NCBI GenBank assembly: GCA_003254925.1
Contig: QANZ01053264.1
Span: forward strand, 1-64,000
Reading direction: 5' to 3'
Origin: Chamaecrista fasciculata
Taxonomy: Eukaryota > Streptophyta > Magnoliopsida > Fabales > Fabaceae
Length of the DNA stretch: 64,000 nucleotides
Shown: positions 1 through 11,112 of the stretch, one piece after another
Position numbering within the stretch: the first letter of the stretch is position 1
Layout of the letters: each line of letters starts with the position of its first letter
Program-made: the position numbers and the translations under genes
The notes under the pieces: model-generated
Told to the model about the DNA's origin: nothing
The model's input: only the letters and a program-made list of their open reading frames with translations
Database searches by the model: none

Positions 1-40
1 ATCAAATAAAATGATTGGCCCTAGGGCACAATCTCCAACA
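1..40 (-). mobile_element. End of an antisense Copia LTR (cut by window edge)
   Basis: The first 40 bases match the reverse complement of the start of the Copia LTR family found seven more times in this window (the family starts TGTTGGAGATTGTGCCC or TGATGGAGATTG). The LTR therefore lies on the minus strand and continues to the left of the window. The adjoining five bases, gttat at 41-45, would be one copy of its target duplication; the other copy is outside the window. Confidence 0.85.
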
Positions 41-812
41 GTTATTTGTATATAAATATCAACGAATGTAATTTTTTACGGATGGAAAGTTGGATGTGAG
101 ATCACTAATAGATAGAGATGATAAGCTTCACTGGGACAATTAATTTATTCAATTTGAATTTCACTTATATCATGTAAAGCTTATACAATTTTTAGACTTC
201 ACGAATGGTATATTGAATAAAAGATCGCACATATATATATATATAGGTACATCTGATATTGTGTTATGAACAACTTATTTATTGGGGTTTATATTTTAGA
301 AAACGTTTTAAAGGCAATAATGTGAATATAATTCTTTACGAATAAATAAAAAATGCGCGTATCATATTATTGCTTCCGATATTATGTTGAGATTAGTTAT
401 TATTTCACGTTTCATTAAAAACATATTAGGTTGCAACTTTTCCTAATTTTATTTTTCCTCGAATTATAATTCAACTCGCCAATATTATTTTATTCCATTT
501 TGGATTGGTAAAGTAAGTATTTTCTATTCGGTGCATTTGGTCGAGAATCTCCTCTTTGTAATCATTTAATTGGTTAAGAAGGATTGTGATATTCGACAAG
601 GTATCTATTCATTATCTAATTGTTTTATATTTTTTCTGCTTGGAAATGCAAATAATTTAAAATGTTTCCGTGAATGAGCACTATTTTGGGATGATAGCAT
701 TCATTTGTAAGTGATATCTAAATAGAATATCATAACCAATAAGTATATAGATTTTTCCCGTCGCAAATATTTCAAATTAGTTAAATAGATGATTTTCTAG
801 GCGCCCACGCGA
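41..812. other. AT-rich spacer upstream of the F-box locus
   Basis: No coding region or recognisable repeat was seen in this stretch. It is strongly AT-rich, with a short (TA)n run at about 231-243. It probably holds the distal promoter of the F-box locus that follows. Confidence 0.5.
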
Positions 813-824
813 TATATATAAATA
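813..824 (+). promoter_or_regulatory. TATA box of the F-box locus
   Basis: The sequence tatatataaata lies about 62 bp upstream of the ATG at 886. That spacing leaves room for a transcription start near 845 and a short leader of roughly 40 nt. It follows a small GC-rich patch (ggcgcccacgcg). The assignment rests on motif and spacing only. Confidence 0.5.
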
Positions 825-885
825 CTCATAATTCATAACTCCCGCTTAGAAAATTAGGGTTCTTCCATTTCATTTTTTTCAAAAT

Positions 886-2128
886 ATGTCTTTCCTCGAT
901 GAGTATTATGTACCTTCTGAATTAATGTGCAAGATAATGACATACATCGATGTTGACGAGGTATTTTCGATGCACTTAGTTTCAAGGAACGGGAGCATTA
1001 GTGTTCGTGATATGGAATTTATTCAGTACTACAATAGGGATTGTTTCCAGGCTAACAGGTCTTGCCATATCTTAGTATGCGAGATTGGCTCAGGTTTGTA
1101 CAAGTCGAAATTCTTTGTAACGGTGTCCAAGTCTCGGTTTGGTCATGAATCATGGCGGAAAATAAATCCCCACCCCTTACAAGCGACCATAAGGTTGACA
1201 TTATTGGCATTGTCAATGGTATAATTTGCATGATGTCAAACTCTAATAGTCACAATTATTTGTTCGTTTTAAGCAACCCCATTACAGGTCAGCATACGAA
1301 TGTAGCACCCCCTTCTGAGTATATGAATGACTGTAAGTTATTTCTATATGTTGCATTTAAGAGGCGCTTTGTTGTTATACAATATATGTGGATTGGGTAT
1401 TTATAAAGTTATTTTTTATTGTTCCATTTTGATGATTTGCAGCTATTGTAAGATCTTAATTTGCTTTTGATGCATCACGAAATACGTACGTATTAGTTCT
1501 TCTGTGGAAAAATACATTCAACTGTGACAATATGTATATTACTACATTTGCAACTCTAAACATGAAGTGGTCCATTCCGGCCTTGGTCGATCTCGATGTT
1601 ACTTTGTTTAGCTCCAACAGTGTTCATATTGATGGCTCTATTTACTGGATTAAATCCTTTCCACATATGCACAATGATGAGGTTGAACAGGAAGTAGTTC
1701 AATTCAAGGTTTGAGACACATCTTTTGCTATTTTTGAAATGCCTCAAGAACACAATGGATTTTTCACTGAACTTGTGGTTTTCAACGAATGTCTCGGTGC
1801 TGTTTCGATAGTAGATGACGGTGTTGGATGGAAGCGCTTCAATGTGTGGAGAAAGGAGGGCAAATCTGATAAATCATCTGATTGGCTTATGAATTTCCAA
1901 TATGGTCCTACTCAGAATAAAAGTAGATATATTGGAGTTTCTGACAACAGTTTCGTGTTTGCATCAACTGTTGCTCATTTTGATAACCGTGAATACATGT
2001 CTTTTAGAAGGATATACTTCAGGGTGGGGAATAATGAATTTGACAAGAAGATCATTAGTAGTCACACATCGCATATGTTCTCATTGTCTAGGATTTATAA
2101 TTTAGAGATGACATTAAATAGGTTCTGA
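886..2128 (+). pseudogene. F-box protein with F-box-associated (FBA) domain, decayed
   Basis: F-box proteins are substrate adaptors of SCF ubiquitin ligases: the N-terminal F-box binds SKP1 and the C-terminal FBA region binds the target. The start at 886 reads MSFLDEYYVPSELMCKIM, and the segment VPSELMCKIMTYIDVDEV followed by FSMHLVSR fits the F-box consensus (LPxELxxxILxxLP..SLxRxxxVSR). Further on, IVNGIICMM and NPITGQ match the FBA pattern 'sCNGLlcl..NPsTrq'; HIDGSIYWI matches 'vNGalHWl'; VVFNECLGAVSI and FNVWRKEG match the later FBA strands. The total span, about 410 codons, fits the family. The reading frame changes between about 1140 and 1195, and again between about 1335 and 1531. The second change could be an intron: a good donor, CTGTAAGT, lies near 1331 and a TTTGCAG acceptor ends at 1441. 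From 1532 to 2128 one frame is open except for a TGA at 1712-1714, inside what should read ..VVQFKV-DTSFAIFEM... I therefore call it a pseudogene; an expressed, spliced remnant is possible. Confidence 0.7.
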
Positions 2129-2589
2129 TGTGAACTATTAGAAGTTGCGAATCTCAGCCTTGACGTATATTTCTATTTCATTCTTTTTTGCTTACAACGT
2201 TACATCTAGGAACGTTTTTTTTTTCAATTATGATTTTTTATTTATTATTGATTTTCAACATTGGTAAGTGGATTATCAGGTAGAGATTAAATTGATTATA
2301 TTTTCTTCGTATGTGGTTTTTGTTTGACTTTTTATTAATTTTTACGATGACATTTTTTATTTTAACTATGATTTGATATTTCCATAATTCTTTCATTTAG
2401 TTGATGCTAATTTTTTCCTCTGTTTTTATTCAATTGACGTATCGTTAGGGTTTGGAAATTCTTATTTTTCATAGAGTTTTTCGAAGGTAGATCTATCTAC
2501 TTAAATATTTTCACCAGTAAGATACAAATTTTTTGGGGAATATCACATGAAAATTAAAAGTATAAGTATAGTGATCTTATATCTTGGAA
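2129..2589. other. AT-rich 3' flank of the F-box locus
   Basis: T-rich sequence without coding potential. It is probably the 3' UTR and downstream region of the F-box locus, and it runs up to the target duplication of the next LTR. Confidence 0.5.
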
Positions 2590-2594
2590 TCTCT

Positions 2595-4780
2595 TGATGG
2601 AGATTGTGCCCTAGGGCCAATCATTTTATATGTATGAACATATTGTTTGATTAATTTATGGATGATAAATTATGTCGTTATCATACTATTAGCATGTTTA
2701 CTGTGATAACAATCACTGATTAATTATGTGATAATTATTCTAAACTGTCCCTGGTCGATTATTCTCGTGGGAACGTGAATGAACTAAGACCAGCATGACT
2801 TCGATGTTTAGAGATACATGCATATGATGCTTCACGAGAGTCATGGTGCAATTATGTAATGGGTTACAAGTTGCTGGACCGACCCGGAGAGTCCTACATG
2901 GGTTTAGTCATGAGCTAGCCTCTGCTGTACACCTGTCACGATGCCCTTGGACCTGAGGTCTTGACTATTCCGGCGTTGTAGATGCTGAACTTTGGCCTAG
3001 TCCAACGTTGCCCGTAACAGGGTAACCATACAGGCTAGGTACGAGTTTAGTTGTTTGTCGTGCTAAGGAATGTGGTTGACCAAGAAGGAATTTTGTCCCT
3101 CATTAAGTTGAGAGATATTTAACTGGCCCCCTCGATGAGTCTGTCCAAGGAATGTGTGGCCACACAGGGAAATGGGACTAATTCAAGGAATCGAGAAAGT
3201 TATGGTTTGGATTAAGGATGACTTTCCCGTGCCTTATCCGTGACCAAAATATCGTGTGACAATAGGGATTATGACAAGGTGGTACTAAGGTTAAGTCGTT
3301 GATGTTAAAGCGATAACTCACGTGTTTTGGGTAGTCGTGATGGCTTGCTAGAGTCCGCTCTCGGCTTGTGAGTCATAGAGATGGCTTGCTGCCAACTTCA
3401 CGTGAGTCCTGCTGGGTCACACACGAGTAGGATCAAGATACTGTAATGGGACACGAATTAGGGTTTAATTCGTGAGTCACTTTAGTGACACAATTTAAGA
3501 CATAGTTGAATGTCTGGGACATGAAGTCTTGTCTTAAATAAAATCTATATTTGTGATATTTAAATTTGTTAGACAAGTATAAATATATCAATTGTTAAAT
3601 AGTTAATTTAATTAATCTATTTACAATTGGATTCTTATTTTAAATATTAGGGAATAATGAATTGGCCAAGTCTCCTAAAAGTTAGGGGATTATTGATTTA
3701 TTAAATTCTCTAATATTGAAGGATAAGATAATGAGGGTGGCGCCTCACTTGGATTTAAATTAATAAAATATGGTTTTGTCAATTTGAATTCAAGATTTGA
3801 TTTTGATTTCAAGATTCAAATTTGAATTAAGATATTATGGTAATATTTTAATTCAATTTGTTTGGGATATTAATTAGATTATGATAACTTCCTAAGAGTT
3901 AGAGTTGTTATCTTATTTATTAAATTCCTTTAAAATGGGCTAGGAGGTGGCGCATTCTTGGAAGAGTGGAGTGCAAGATTTGATCTTGCATTTTGGATTT
4001 CACGATTGCATTTTGAATTTTAAATAAAGATATTAATGTAATATTTTAATTAAGAATTCAAATCCTCCTGACTCATTCCAACCAATGGGAATTGGGCATT
4101 CAAGATTTAGTTTTCAAGATTTGATCTTGAAATTTAAATTTAAATTGCCTTTTAATTTTGAATTATAATATTAGTGTAATATCATAATCAAGATTTGGGG
4201 AATCCCTATTTCCTTATTATAATTCCTTATTTTCATGAGTTAGGAAAGAGATACTCCCTATTTAAAGAGTTAGACTCTATAAAGCCAAAACAAGTCTCAT
4301 AACCCTAGTTTGAGAGTGAAAAAGTCGCATATGCTAAGTGTGAGAGGGAGAGTTTTGAACTAACCCTAAACATAGGGAAAGAGGCGAGTTGTGTGAGAGG
4401 GAAAAAGAGAGGCGCCAAAACCTAGAGAGTGTGGCCAAGAAATTGTTTCTTGGTGCGCCACTTTGTGTTCTTGGATATTTCAAGAAGAGTTCTTGAAATT
4501 CCAAGATTGTAAATTAGGTCCCAAGATCTCTTGGAGAAGATATTGGAGGCTAGCACCTGGGTATCTGCCAAACTGTTTGTGTGGATCACCGGCAGAGGAA
4601 GGACACGGACCTGTGGACTTCTCGGAATCGCAAAATTCAAAGCAACCGTTTGATTTAGGTAAACTTCTTTTCTCACTGGTATAAACACTAATAGTGGATC
4701 CTGGGTGGAGATTATTAGGGTTATTGCGAAAATTTTAATTTTGCACTTTTTCTACTGCGCTCGCTCTATAATCTCCAACA
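2595..4780 (+). mobile_element. Solo LTR of the Copia family (2186 bp)
   Basis: This is a complete LTR from TGATGGAGATTGTGCCC to ..ATAATCTCCAACA. Exact 5-bp target duplications, tctct, lie at 2590-2594 and 4781-4785. No primer site or internal region follows, so it is a solo LTR left by recombination between the two ends of a full element. It is closely related to the 5' LTR of Copia element 1 (34897-37040). The 3' half contains the AT-rich palindromes described separately. An ORF-like stretch at 4463-4684 belongs to the LTR and is not a gene. Confidence 0.93.
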
Positions 4781-4785
4781 TCTCT

Positions 4786-5639
4786 TCATTATTAAAAGTA
4801 ATATTATATTTCATATTTTTTAGTCCTTGATTAATTTACCGTAGCAACAAATTGATTTACTTACAGTTACATAAACAAACATCTGAATTTAAATATAATC
4901 CTTTTTGTTTAACTATTCACAATTTTTAAGAATTGGTAATTTCATAAATATGATTAATTATTTTAATCCTTCCAGTATTGCTATTTGTTGGTTCATATTA
5001 TTTTTTTTGCGTATCCTTCGAAGATGTGGATGTGTGTCGAAGGATCATATAAAGTCATCGCATGTTCATGTGAAATCACAATGTTTGAATTTTTTTATCT
5101 CTATTTGGTTTTTGTTCTTGAAACATATTATGATACATAGAACATTTAGGATCAATTACCCGTTTTTAAAAAGTATGATCTTAATGTTCGCCTCCTCTTT
5201 TTCTTATATCTTTGAATGCGCCAATTTAGTTCTCCAATTTATTATTTAAATATAAACATTATTTGATATTGTGTTCTTATAAGTAAAAGTCGTATTTTTA
5301 ATAGCCCTTTTAATGTCTCTATTTTATTTTGATGGGATATATTATAATTTCATGCCAGATTTGCACCTTTGATTACCTCCATAGTCTTTCCGAAATTTCC
5401 CATTATCTCAATATGATACCGAAAATGTTATTCATCTTTTTTCCGGAATTTAGGGGATTTAATTAAGTTGAATGTTTTTCATTTTTAAAATTATAGGAGC
5501 TGATTACATATTAGGCTAAATCTTAACAAATATATACGAATAATTGAGATTGTTCAACTTATTAATATCTGAAAATTTGGGATCCTGATTAATTTAATTC
5601 AATTACATAATTAAATTTACTAAATGACGATATAAGTTA
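4786..5639. other. AT-rich spacer
   Basis: A 114-codon open frame at 4905-5249 consists of phenylalanine, isoleucine and leucine runs, as expected from T-rich DNA. It has no recognisable domain. I see nothing else here. Confidence 0.5.
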
Positions 5640-5986
5640 TTCTCACCCTACGAAACAAATCAGTTTTTGTCGTGCAGGACTTTCGTTGGCGTTTAAGATG
5701 GAAGCCTCTTTGTAAATTTTGGTTCTAATTTTAGTAAGTTCGAGTATTGCATTGGGCCTTGTATGGCTATTTTGGAGGCGGAGCCTATTGTTAAAGTCTG
5801 TATATCTTTGTCAATTTGTATTAAAATGGGCCATGTATCTCAAGATTTTATTTTGTAAAATAAGTTAGCTCCTTAAATTGGATAGGGATGTTACAATTCT
5901 CAGTCTTGTAATTTAGTGTTAGGCTAATCGCCCCCTTTGTCTGTTTTTTAGGGGCTCACCGTTTTACTTTAATAAAAAAAAAAAAA
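5640..5986 (+). mobile_element. Possible LINE or retrocopy 3' end with poly(A)
   Basis: A less AT-biased stretch with several TTGTAAT-type and T-rich 3'-UTR-like motifs ends in TTTACTTTAATAAA followed by a run of A (about 5974-5986). An AATAAA signal running straight into an A tract is the normal end of a LINE or a retroposed transcript. No reverse transcriptase coding is present, so it would be a 5'-truncated copy. I could not find matching target duplications. A 3' UTR of a displaced host exon is the alternative. Confidence 0.35.
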
Positions 5987-7915
5987 CTTGTCCTTTAATT
6001 TCTCTATTTTTTCTATTGAAAATCTAATGATGGAATTTAGAAAGTAGGATAAAGCCCATGAATGATTATGAATAAAGTATGGGTAGGGTATTATATATGA
6101 TTTCCGGATTCGAACTCAAACATGAGCATATATTAAAATCAATCCATATCCCCACACGCCTACTGAGTAGTCTAATCCTCATACCTAATCTCAAATATGC
6201 AAAGATTAAATTAAATTATTTTTTATTAATATAAAACTTATTTTCATCCATTTTTTGTATCTATAACTACTAAAAATAAAAAAAAATCATAAATAGGAAG
6301 TATTATTAAAATATTTCAATATTTGTGAAATATTTAATATTTTATTCTGATAATTTAATATTTTCTTAACAAATAATTGCAAAATATTATATTTTTTTTA
6401 TATAAAAATAAATATTTATTATTATTGGTAGATGAGTAAGGTACGAGTAAGGTATCACAATACCCGGACCTATTAAAATTGAGTTTGGATCCAAACACAA
6501 ACCCATAAAATAAAATTTTAAAATTTCTATTGAATCTGGCTATTTCAATCATTCCTAATAAAACTTTTCTTATAAGTGATCTTTCAACGCTTTTTCTTGG
6601 AATTGATAACAAGCATTTGAGGTACAAAACTTTTCTTATAAACACAAACCCATATATTATTTTGTTAAATGACAAACAAACTCAGCAAAGTTTATGATAG
6701 ATGCACAGAGCACAGTTGGAAGGTACACGGGGATGGTTCCAAGGTTAATGTATGTAAATGTTTAAAGGGAAATTTTTATTTTTTTTTTTATTTTTTTTTT
6801 TGCTTCAGAAACTTAATTTTAAATATTGCAGCTATAATATTGTACATGTATGTGTGTGTATACCTAAAATCAACATAATAAAATAATGTCACATTAACAA
6901 AAATATTTAGATACAATTGTTTGTCTACATTTATTATCAAGATTTTCAAATACAATAATGTTTTTACATTTTCCCTTATGATTAAAATTTATAAAAAAAA
7001 CCAATATTTCTCTATTATATTATTGTATACTATTATACATTATAATTGAATCAGGAGTAATTAATTGTTGCATGGGTTATTAAAAATTTCAACTAAACAA
7101 AGTAATAATTACATATCAGATAACATATATCATGTCATATGTAAGAATAATTATTGATAATAATTAGGATAAATTACAATTTGGCGTATTGTAATTTGAT
7201 TTGAATTTGTTTTGGCACCTTATAGTTCAATTTTTTGCATTTAAATACCTTGTTCTATGAATCCATATATAGTAAATTGTGATGTTTCATAAAGTATTAT
7301 TGTCATATGCAAATTATGCAGTTTTCAGAAATAGAAAGTTTTTTGTATCTTACATGTTTGTTTACTTTCCAAAAATAAAAGAAAAAGTTGTAATAAGTCA
7401 TATCTAATTAATCATCATCCTCTCCTCTTCTTATCTTGGCATAATTCTCCACAGAATCTTTTCTTAATTAAATTGATTGAGTTTTTTTTTGTAGTCTTTT
7501 TCTTCGAATATCTTCACATCAATATCTAATTTTGCTATGTTTATTTTCATATGAAAGTGAGTCCTAATTGGAGACTGAGAAGAGGAGAATAAAATAGCCA
7601 TATATTGTCAAGAAAAATTGATAGAAATTATATACATATAACATTTGGGAATATTCCTTTAAATAATTGTGGAATCATAGTAGGTCCCAACGAATGATTT
7701 TGTAATAAATCGAAAATAACATTATTACAGCAATCTATGTAGTGCAATGAACTAAGAGAGTTACTTAAAGCACACGTACAATTGTTCCTTCAATTATTTA
7801 TTAATTCTGTGTATCCTATTAAATATTAGTGGAGAGCTAGCTAGCTAATAGTCAAAGCTAAGTCTCACATTGAGTACTTACTATCTAACTACATGATGTG
7901 TTATATATATATATA
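5987..7915. other. AT-rich spacer with one copy of a dispersed repeat
   Basis: No gene was seen. About 6222-6560 is similar to 57863-58190: both run from an 'ataaaacttattttcatcc' block through A/T-rich middles to a 'acccatataa/aaacctatat' block that contains a short GGTA..TACC inverted repeat. The rest is spacer with poly-T runs (6778-6800). Confidence 0.45.
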
Positions 7916-7924
7916 TATATATAG

Positions 7925-8275
7925 AGCCCAAGTGTATTTTTGATCTTATAATTTTTGCTCAGTTTTCAGTTTAGTCCCATAACTTTTTTTGTTACACTTT
8001 TGGTCCAATATCTTTTGCACAGGTCTCAATTTGGTCTCATATCTTTGGATCAAGTTGCAGAATTGGTCTCATATCTTTTGATCAGGTTGCAGAATTGGTC
8101 TCGTATCTTTGTAAAAGGTTACACATTGTAGGACCAATGGTGGAAATTTTCGCAAAGATATGAGATCAATTTTGCACTTGACCAAAAGATATAAGACCAA
8201 AAGTGCAATGAAAAAAGTTACCGGACCAAATTGGGACCTGCGTAAAAGATATGAGACCAAAAATGCACTTTGGCC
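7925..8275. mobile_element. Short inverted-repeat MITE, same style as 60657-61950
   Basis: The left end, agcccaagtgtatttttg, and the right end, which reads inward as ggccaaagtgcatttttggt, are inverted repeats. Between them are alternating 'ttggtctcatatctttt' units on the left and their inverse on the right, so most of the element can fold back on itself. The flanks share an 11-bp tatatatatag (7914-7924 and 8276-8286), which fits a Mutator-type 9-11 bp duplication but is low-complexity. It is non-coding. Confidence 0.7.
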
Positions 8276-8286
8276 TATATATATAG

Positions 8287-9045
8287 AAAAGTTACTATTT
8301 TATCCTTGAATCTCTACCGAGTCGACAACTCAATTCTTGAATAATCAAAATATACTACTCAATCTTTAAAGTACCGGTCACACCAAAAGGTACGTATAAA
8401 TTCAATATAAATTTATGAACAAGAAAATTAAAAATTAGTTCGAATTCAAGGACCAAATCATCATGGACTAAATCATTGATTATTAAAATATTTTAAAAAC
8501 TAAATCATATATATTCAATTATTGAAGTACTGGAGATTCATTGACTCAGTATATATCATAAGATATCAAATAATATATTTTCTAATTATATGTGTGTGTG
8601 TGAGAACGTCTACATCTATATCTATCATAGTTTTTCACCATATGGTCGATCTTAGCATTGCCAAACTAAACTTGCTATTGCATACACACACATTTATATA
8701 AGACGCAGAGATGCTTCACTTTCATGATATGAACTGGACCATACTTTGCAAATTGGATATCTCATATTCATATATATATCATCTTCATGACAATCTCTTT
8801 AATTATAGCTGCCAAACTTCAATCTTTGTCGAGTCTCTTTCTTGGGCCATGTATGTTGTAAACATACATACATATATACATATATATACTTCCCCGACTG
8901 TGCATGAGGGCCCCTCTATATATGAATCATATAAGATCGTTTCTAGTGTAGCCAATTAATCTTGTAAAGAATAATATATATATATATATATATATATATG
9001 TCTAAGTTGATCCTTTCTAGTGTAGCCAATTAAGGTGATTGGCCC
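8287..9045. other. AT-rich spacer with (TA)n and flanking direct repeats
   Basis: No gene was seen. A (TA)n tract lies at about 8971-9000. The segment tttctagtgtagccaatta occurs on both sides of it, near 8940 and near 9015. Confidence 0.5.
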
Positions 9046-9049
9046 AAGA

Positions 9050-9740
9050 ATCAACTTGTGTCTTCGTCGTTATTAAGAGAGGCAAGTGATATACATATTC
9101 ATGAACACACCTTATAGGTGATTTACCCAAGGTAATTTTACCCTTAGTCTACAAGTAGTAAAGAACAAAAAATACATCGCATTTAATGCGTTGATCTCTG
9201 CTTTAATGCATGTTTTGATCTTTTTTGTGATCTTGAGAAGATAAATATCTTAATTCACGATGGATCATTCTATCACGCTGACAACTGACGGTTACTCGAA
9301 TGAGAAAATGACATATTGCATTTATTACTTCTACTTGCTCTGAAAAATTACCAGGTACAATCAGAACGTCAGTAATCGAATCTTGACACAATAGGATATG
9401 CCTCCTTAACACCCGTTGATTTCCATTATCACGTGCCTATCACCATCACCCACATAACTTGTACAGGCTACAACATGTAATGCTCTCTCGAGTATAATAA
9501 ATATCAAGATCAAAATTTGAGCAAAGGTAAGGCATCTTTACATTCAATATTAACACCATTACGAACAAATCTTTTTAACTTAATCATTGGAGAAAATTCA
9601 CAAGGAGTCATCCCTAACTATCTTTCTAATAGGTTTCTACTTGCAACTAGCCCTCAACCAAGCTCATAGCAAGCAAACTCAAGGTATGATCTCATTGAGC
9701 CTACTTTTGTGTTTTCAATAATATATTCATATACAAATTT
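9050..9740 (+). mobile_element. Probable Tat-lineage Gypsy LTR relic
   Basis: This is not protein-coding. A TATA-like gtataataaata near 9492 is followed by a block ('cttaatcattggag...attcacaagg...tacttgcaactagccctcaacc') whose order and wording parallel the R/U5 part of the Tat LTR at 14421-15062 read on its own strand ('cttaagcattggaggtgaatcgcaggg...cttgcaagtaaccttgaaccc'). I infer an old solo or truncated LTR on the plus strand. The exact ends and target duplications could not be set. Confidence 0.4.
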
Positions 9741-9995
9741 ACTTCCCAAAACTCACTACCAAACTAATAATTCTCTTTCCTTTTTTCTCTAACATTCTTT
9801 GAATCATTCAAATCGATCTCAAAATATCTAGCAATTAATAAGGTATTTAGACATTTCATTTTGAAAGAATCCTAAAATTGTACGTATTTTCGTTTTAGCT
9901 TAAATCTTCCTCCGTAGTGAATTATTTTTACAGACATTCTCACAAAGAGTTATCATGATAAATTAAGTAAAACTCAATTAAGAATTAATTATAAA
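9741..9995. other. AT-rich spacer
   Basis: No coding or repeat structure was recognised between the LTR-like relic and the first of two related MITEs. Confidence 0.45.
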
Positions 9996-10237
9996 GTAAA
10001 CTAATAATTCGATCCTTGAAAGATCATATAATTGATAACTTAGTCCGTCAAAGATAGAAGATTAAAATAATATACTCTTTAATCTTTCAAAAATTAAAAT
10101 GGTATACTGCTTAGCCTATAAAAAAAACTAATAAATATATTATTTTGATCTTTTAAGAACTAATAAAGTGTGCATTTCGATTTTTCAGGAACTGATGTCA
10201 ATTCAATATTCTTTTAAAGACCAAATTGTTAGTATAC
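9996..10237. mobile_element. Small fold-back MITE, copy A
   Basis: The left end gtaaactaataattcgatcc and the right end ..ccaaattgttagtatac are inverted repeats. The interior alternates 'aatctttcaaaaattaaaatggtatac' type units in both orientations. The closest relative is 10719-10975. No clear target duplication was found. It is non-coding. Confidence 0.5.
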
Positions 10238-10718
10238 TCTTAATTATATATATAGTTATTCTGAATTAATTTTCGCTGCCTTTATCTTCAACATTTTGTA
10301 GTGTGCTAAGTAATGATGATCTGCATATCTTTTCATGATCTGTTAATGATACATTCTGAGATTAGTTCTCTTTGTTTTACTTTACGTCTCCAGAAAATAA
10401 CAAAATACAAACAGACATATATAAATTGTTTTTTTATAAAAGAATTCAAGAAAGCTAAAATTACATTATATCTTTTTTTTTTTTTTTAAAAATACATTTA
10501 TATATAAATAGATACATATACAGGCAGCAAAGGCATGTTGTGCCCACAGGTCAGTGTAGAATTTATGGACAAAGCCTAAAAGTGACGTGCAGTCCTTTTT
10601 TGCAATGAAAGGTGGTACAGGATTTAGCTACAATATAAATAACACTGGCACACACTTGGACGCAATAATACAATATCCATGTGCTTCCAGACTCTCTGTG
10701 CTTTTCATTTTTTTTCGT
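10238..10718. other. Spacer with a promoter-like island
   Basis: This stretch is AT-rich except for about 10530-10700, which has balanced composition and contains TGACGTGCAG and a TATA-like tataaata (near 10633) followed by non-coding sequence. No ORF follows. It may be a relic promoter or a non-coding RNA promoter; the support is only motif-level. Confidence 0.25.
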
Positions 10719-10975
10719 GTAAACTAATAGTTTGGTTCTTGAAAAATTACTGATAAGTCAGTTCTTAAAAGATTGAAATGAAAAGTTTAATCTTTAAAAT
10801 ATCAAAATGGTATATTGATTAAACTTTTCTATGGACTAAATACTATATTGTTTAAATCTTTCAGTGATTAAAGAGTATACCGTTTTAATTTTTCAGGAAC
10901 TAGTTATGTATTTTAATCTTTTGAGGATCAAATTGTCAGTTTGATAATCTTTCAGAGACTAAATTGTGAGTTTAC
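10719..10975. mobile_element. Small fold-back MITE, copy B
   Basis: It begins gtaaactaatagtttggttc and ends ..gactaaattgtgagtttac, giving an inverted pair of about 19 bp. The internal units (aaaatggtatattgatt and others) match copy A at 9996-10237. The two copies are 480 bp apart in the same orientation, so they may be separate insertions or an old local duplication. Confidence 0.5.
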
Positions 10976-11079
10976 TTTTTTTTTTTCTCTTTCAAAGAAG
11001 TTACAATATAAATCTTTCACATTAAGTTGTATACATTGTTTTTCAAATTTCTATTAAATTCAAATATATATTATCTTCT

Positions 11080-11112
<33 letters not shown>

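Noticed and set aside
4422-4688. Frames near LTR ends that recur at 31069 and 36632
   Set aside because: They recur only because the LTR recurs. They are non-coding LTR sequence.
4905-5249. Open frame of 114 codons on the plus strand
   Set aside because: The composition (Phe/Ile/Leu runs) follows from T-rich DNA. It has no domain, promoter or neighbouring exon.
10530-10700. Promoter-like island considered as a microRNA or small gene
   Set aside because: No fold-back of precursor type and no ORF was seen nearby. Only the TATA-like motif supports it.
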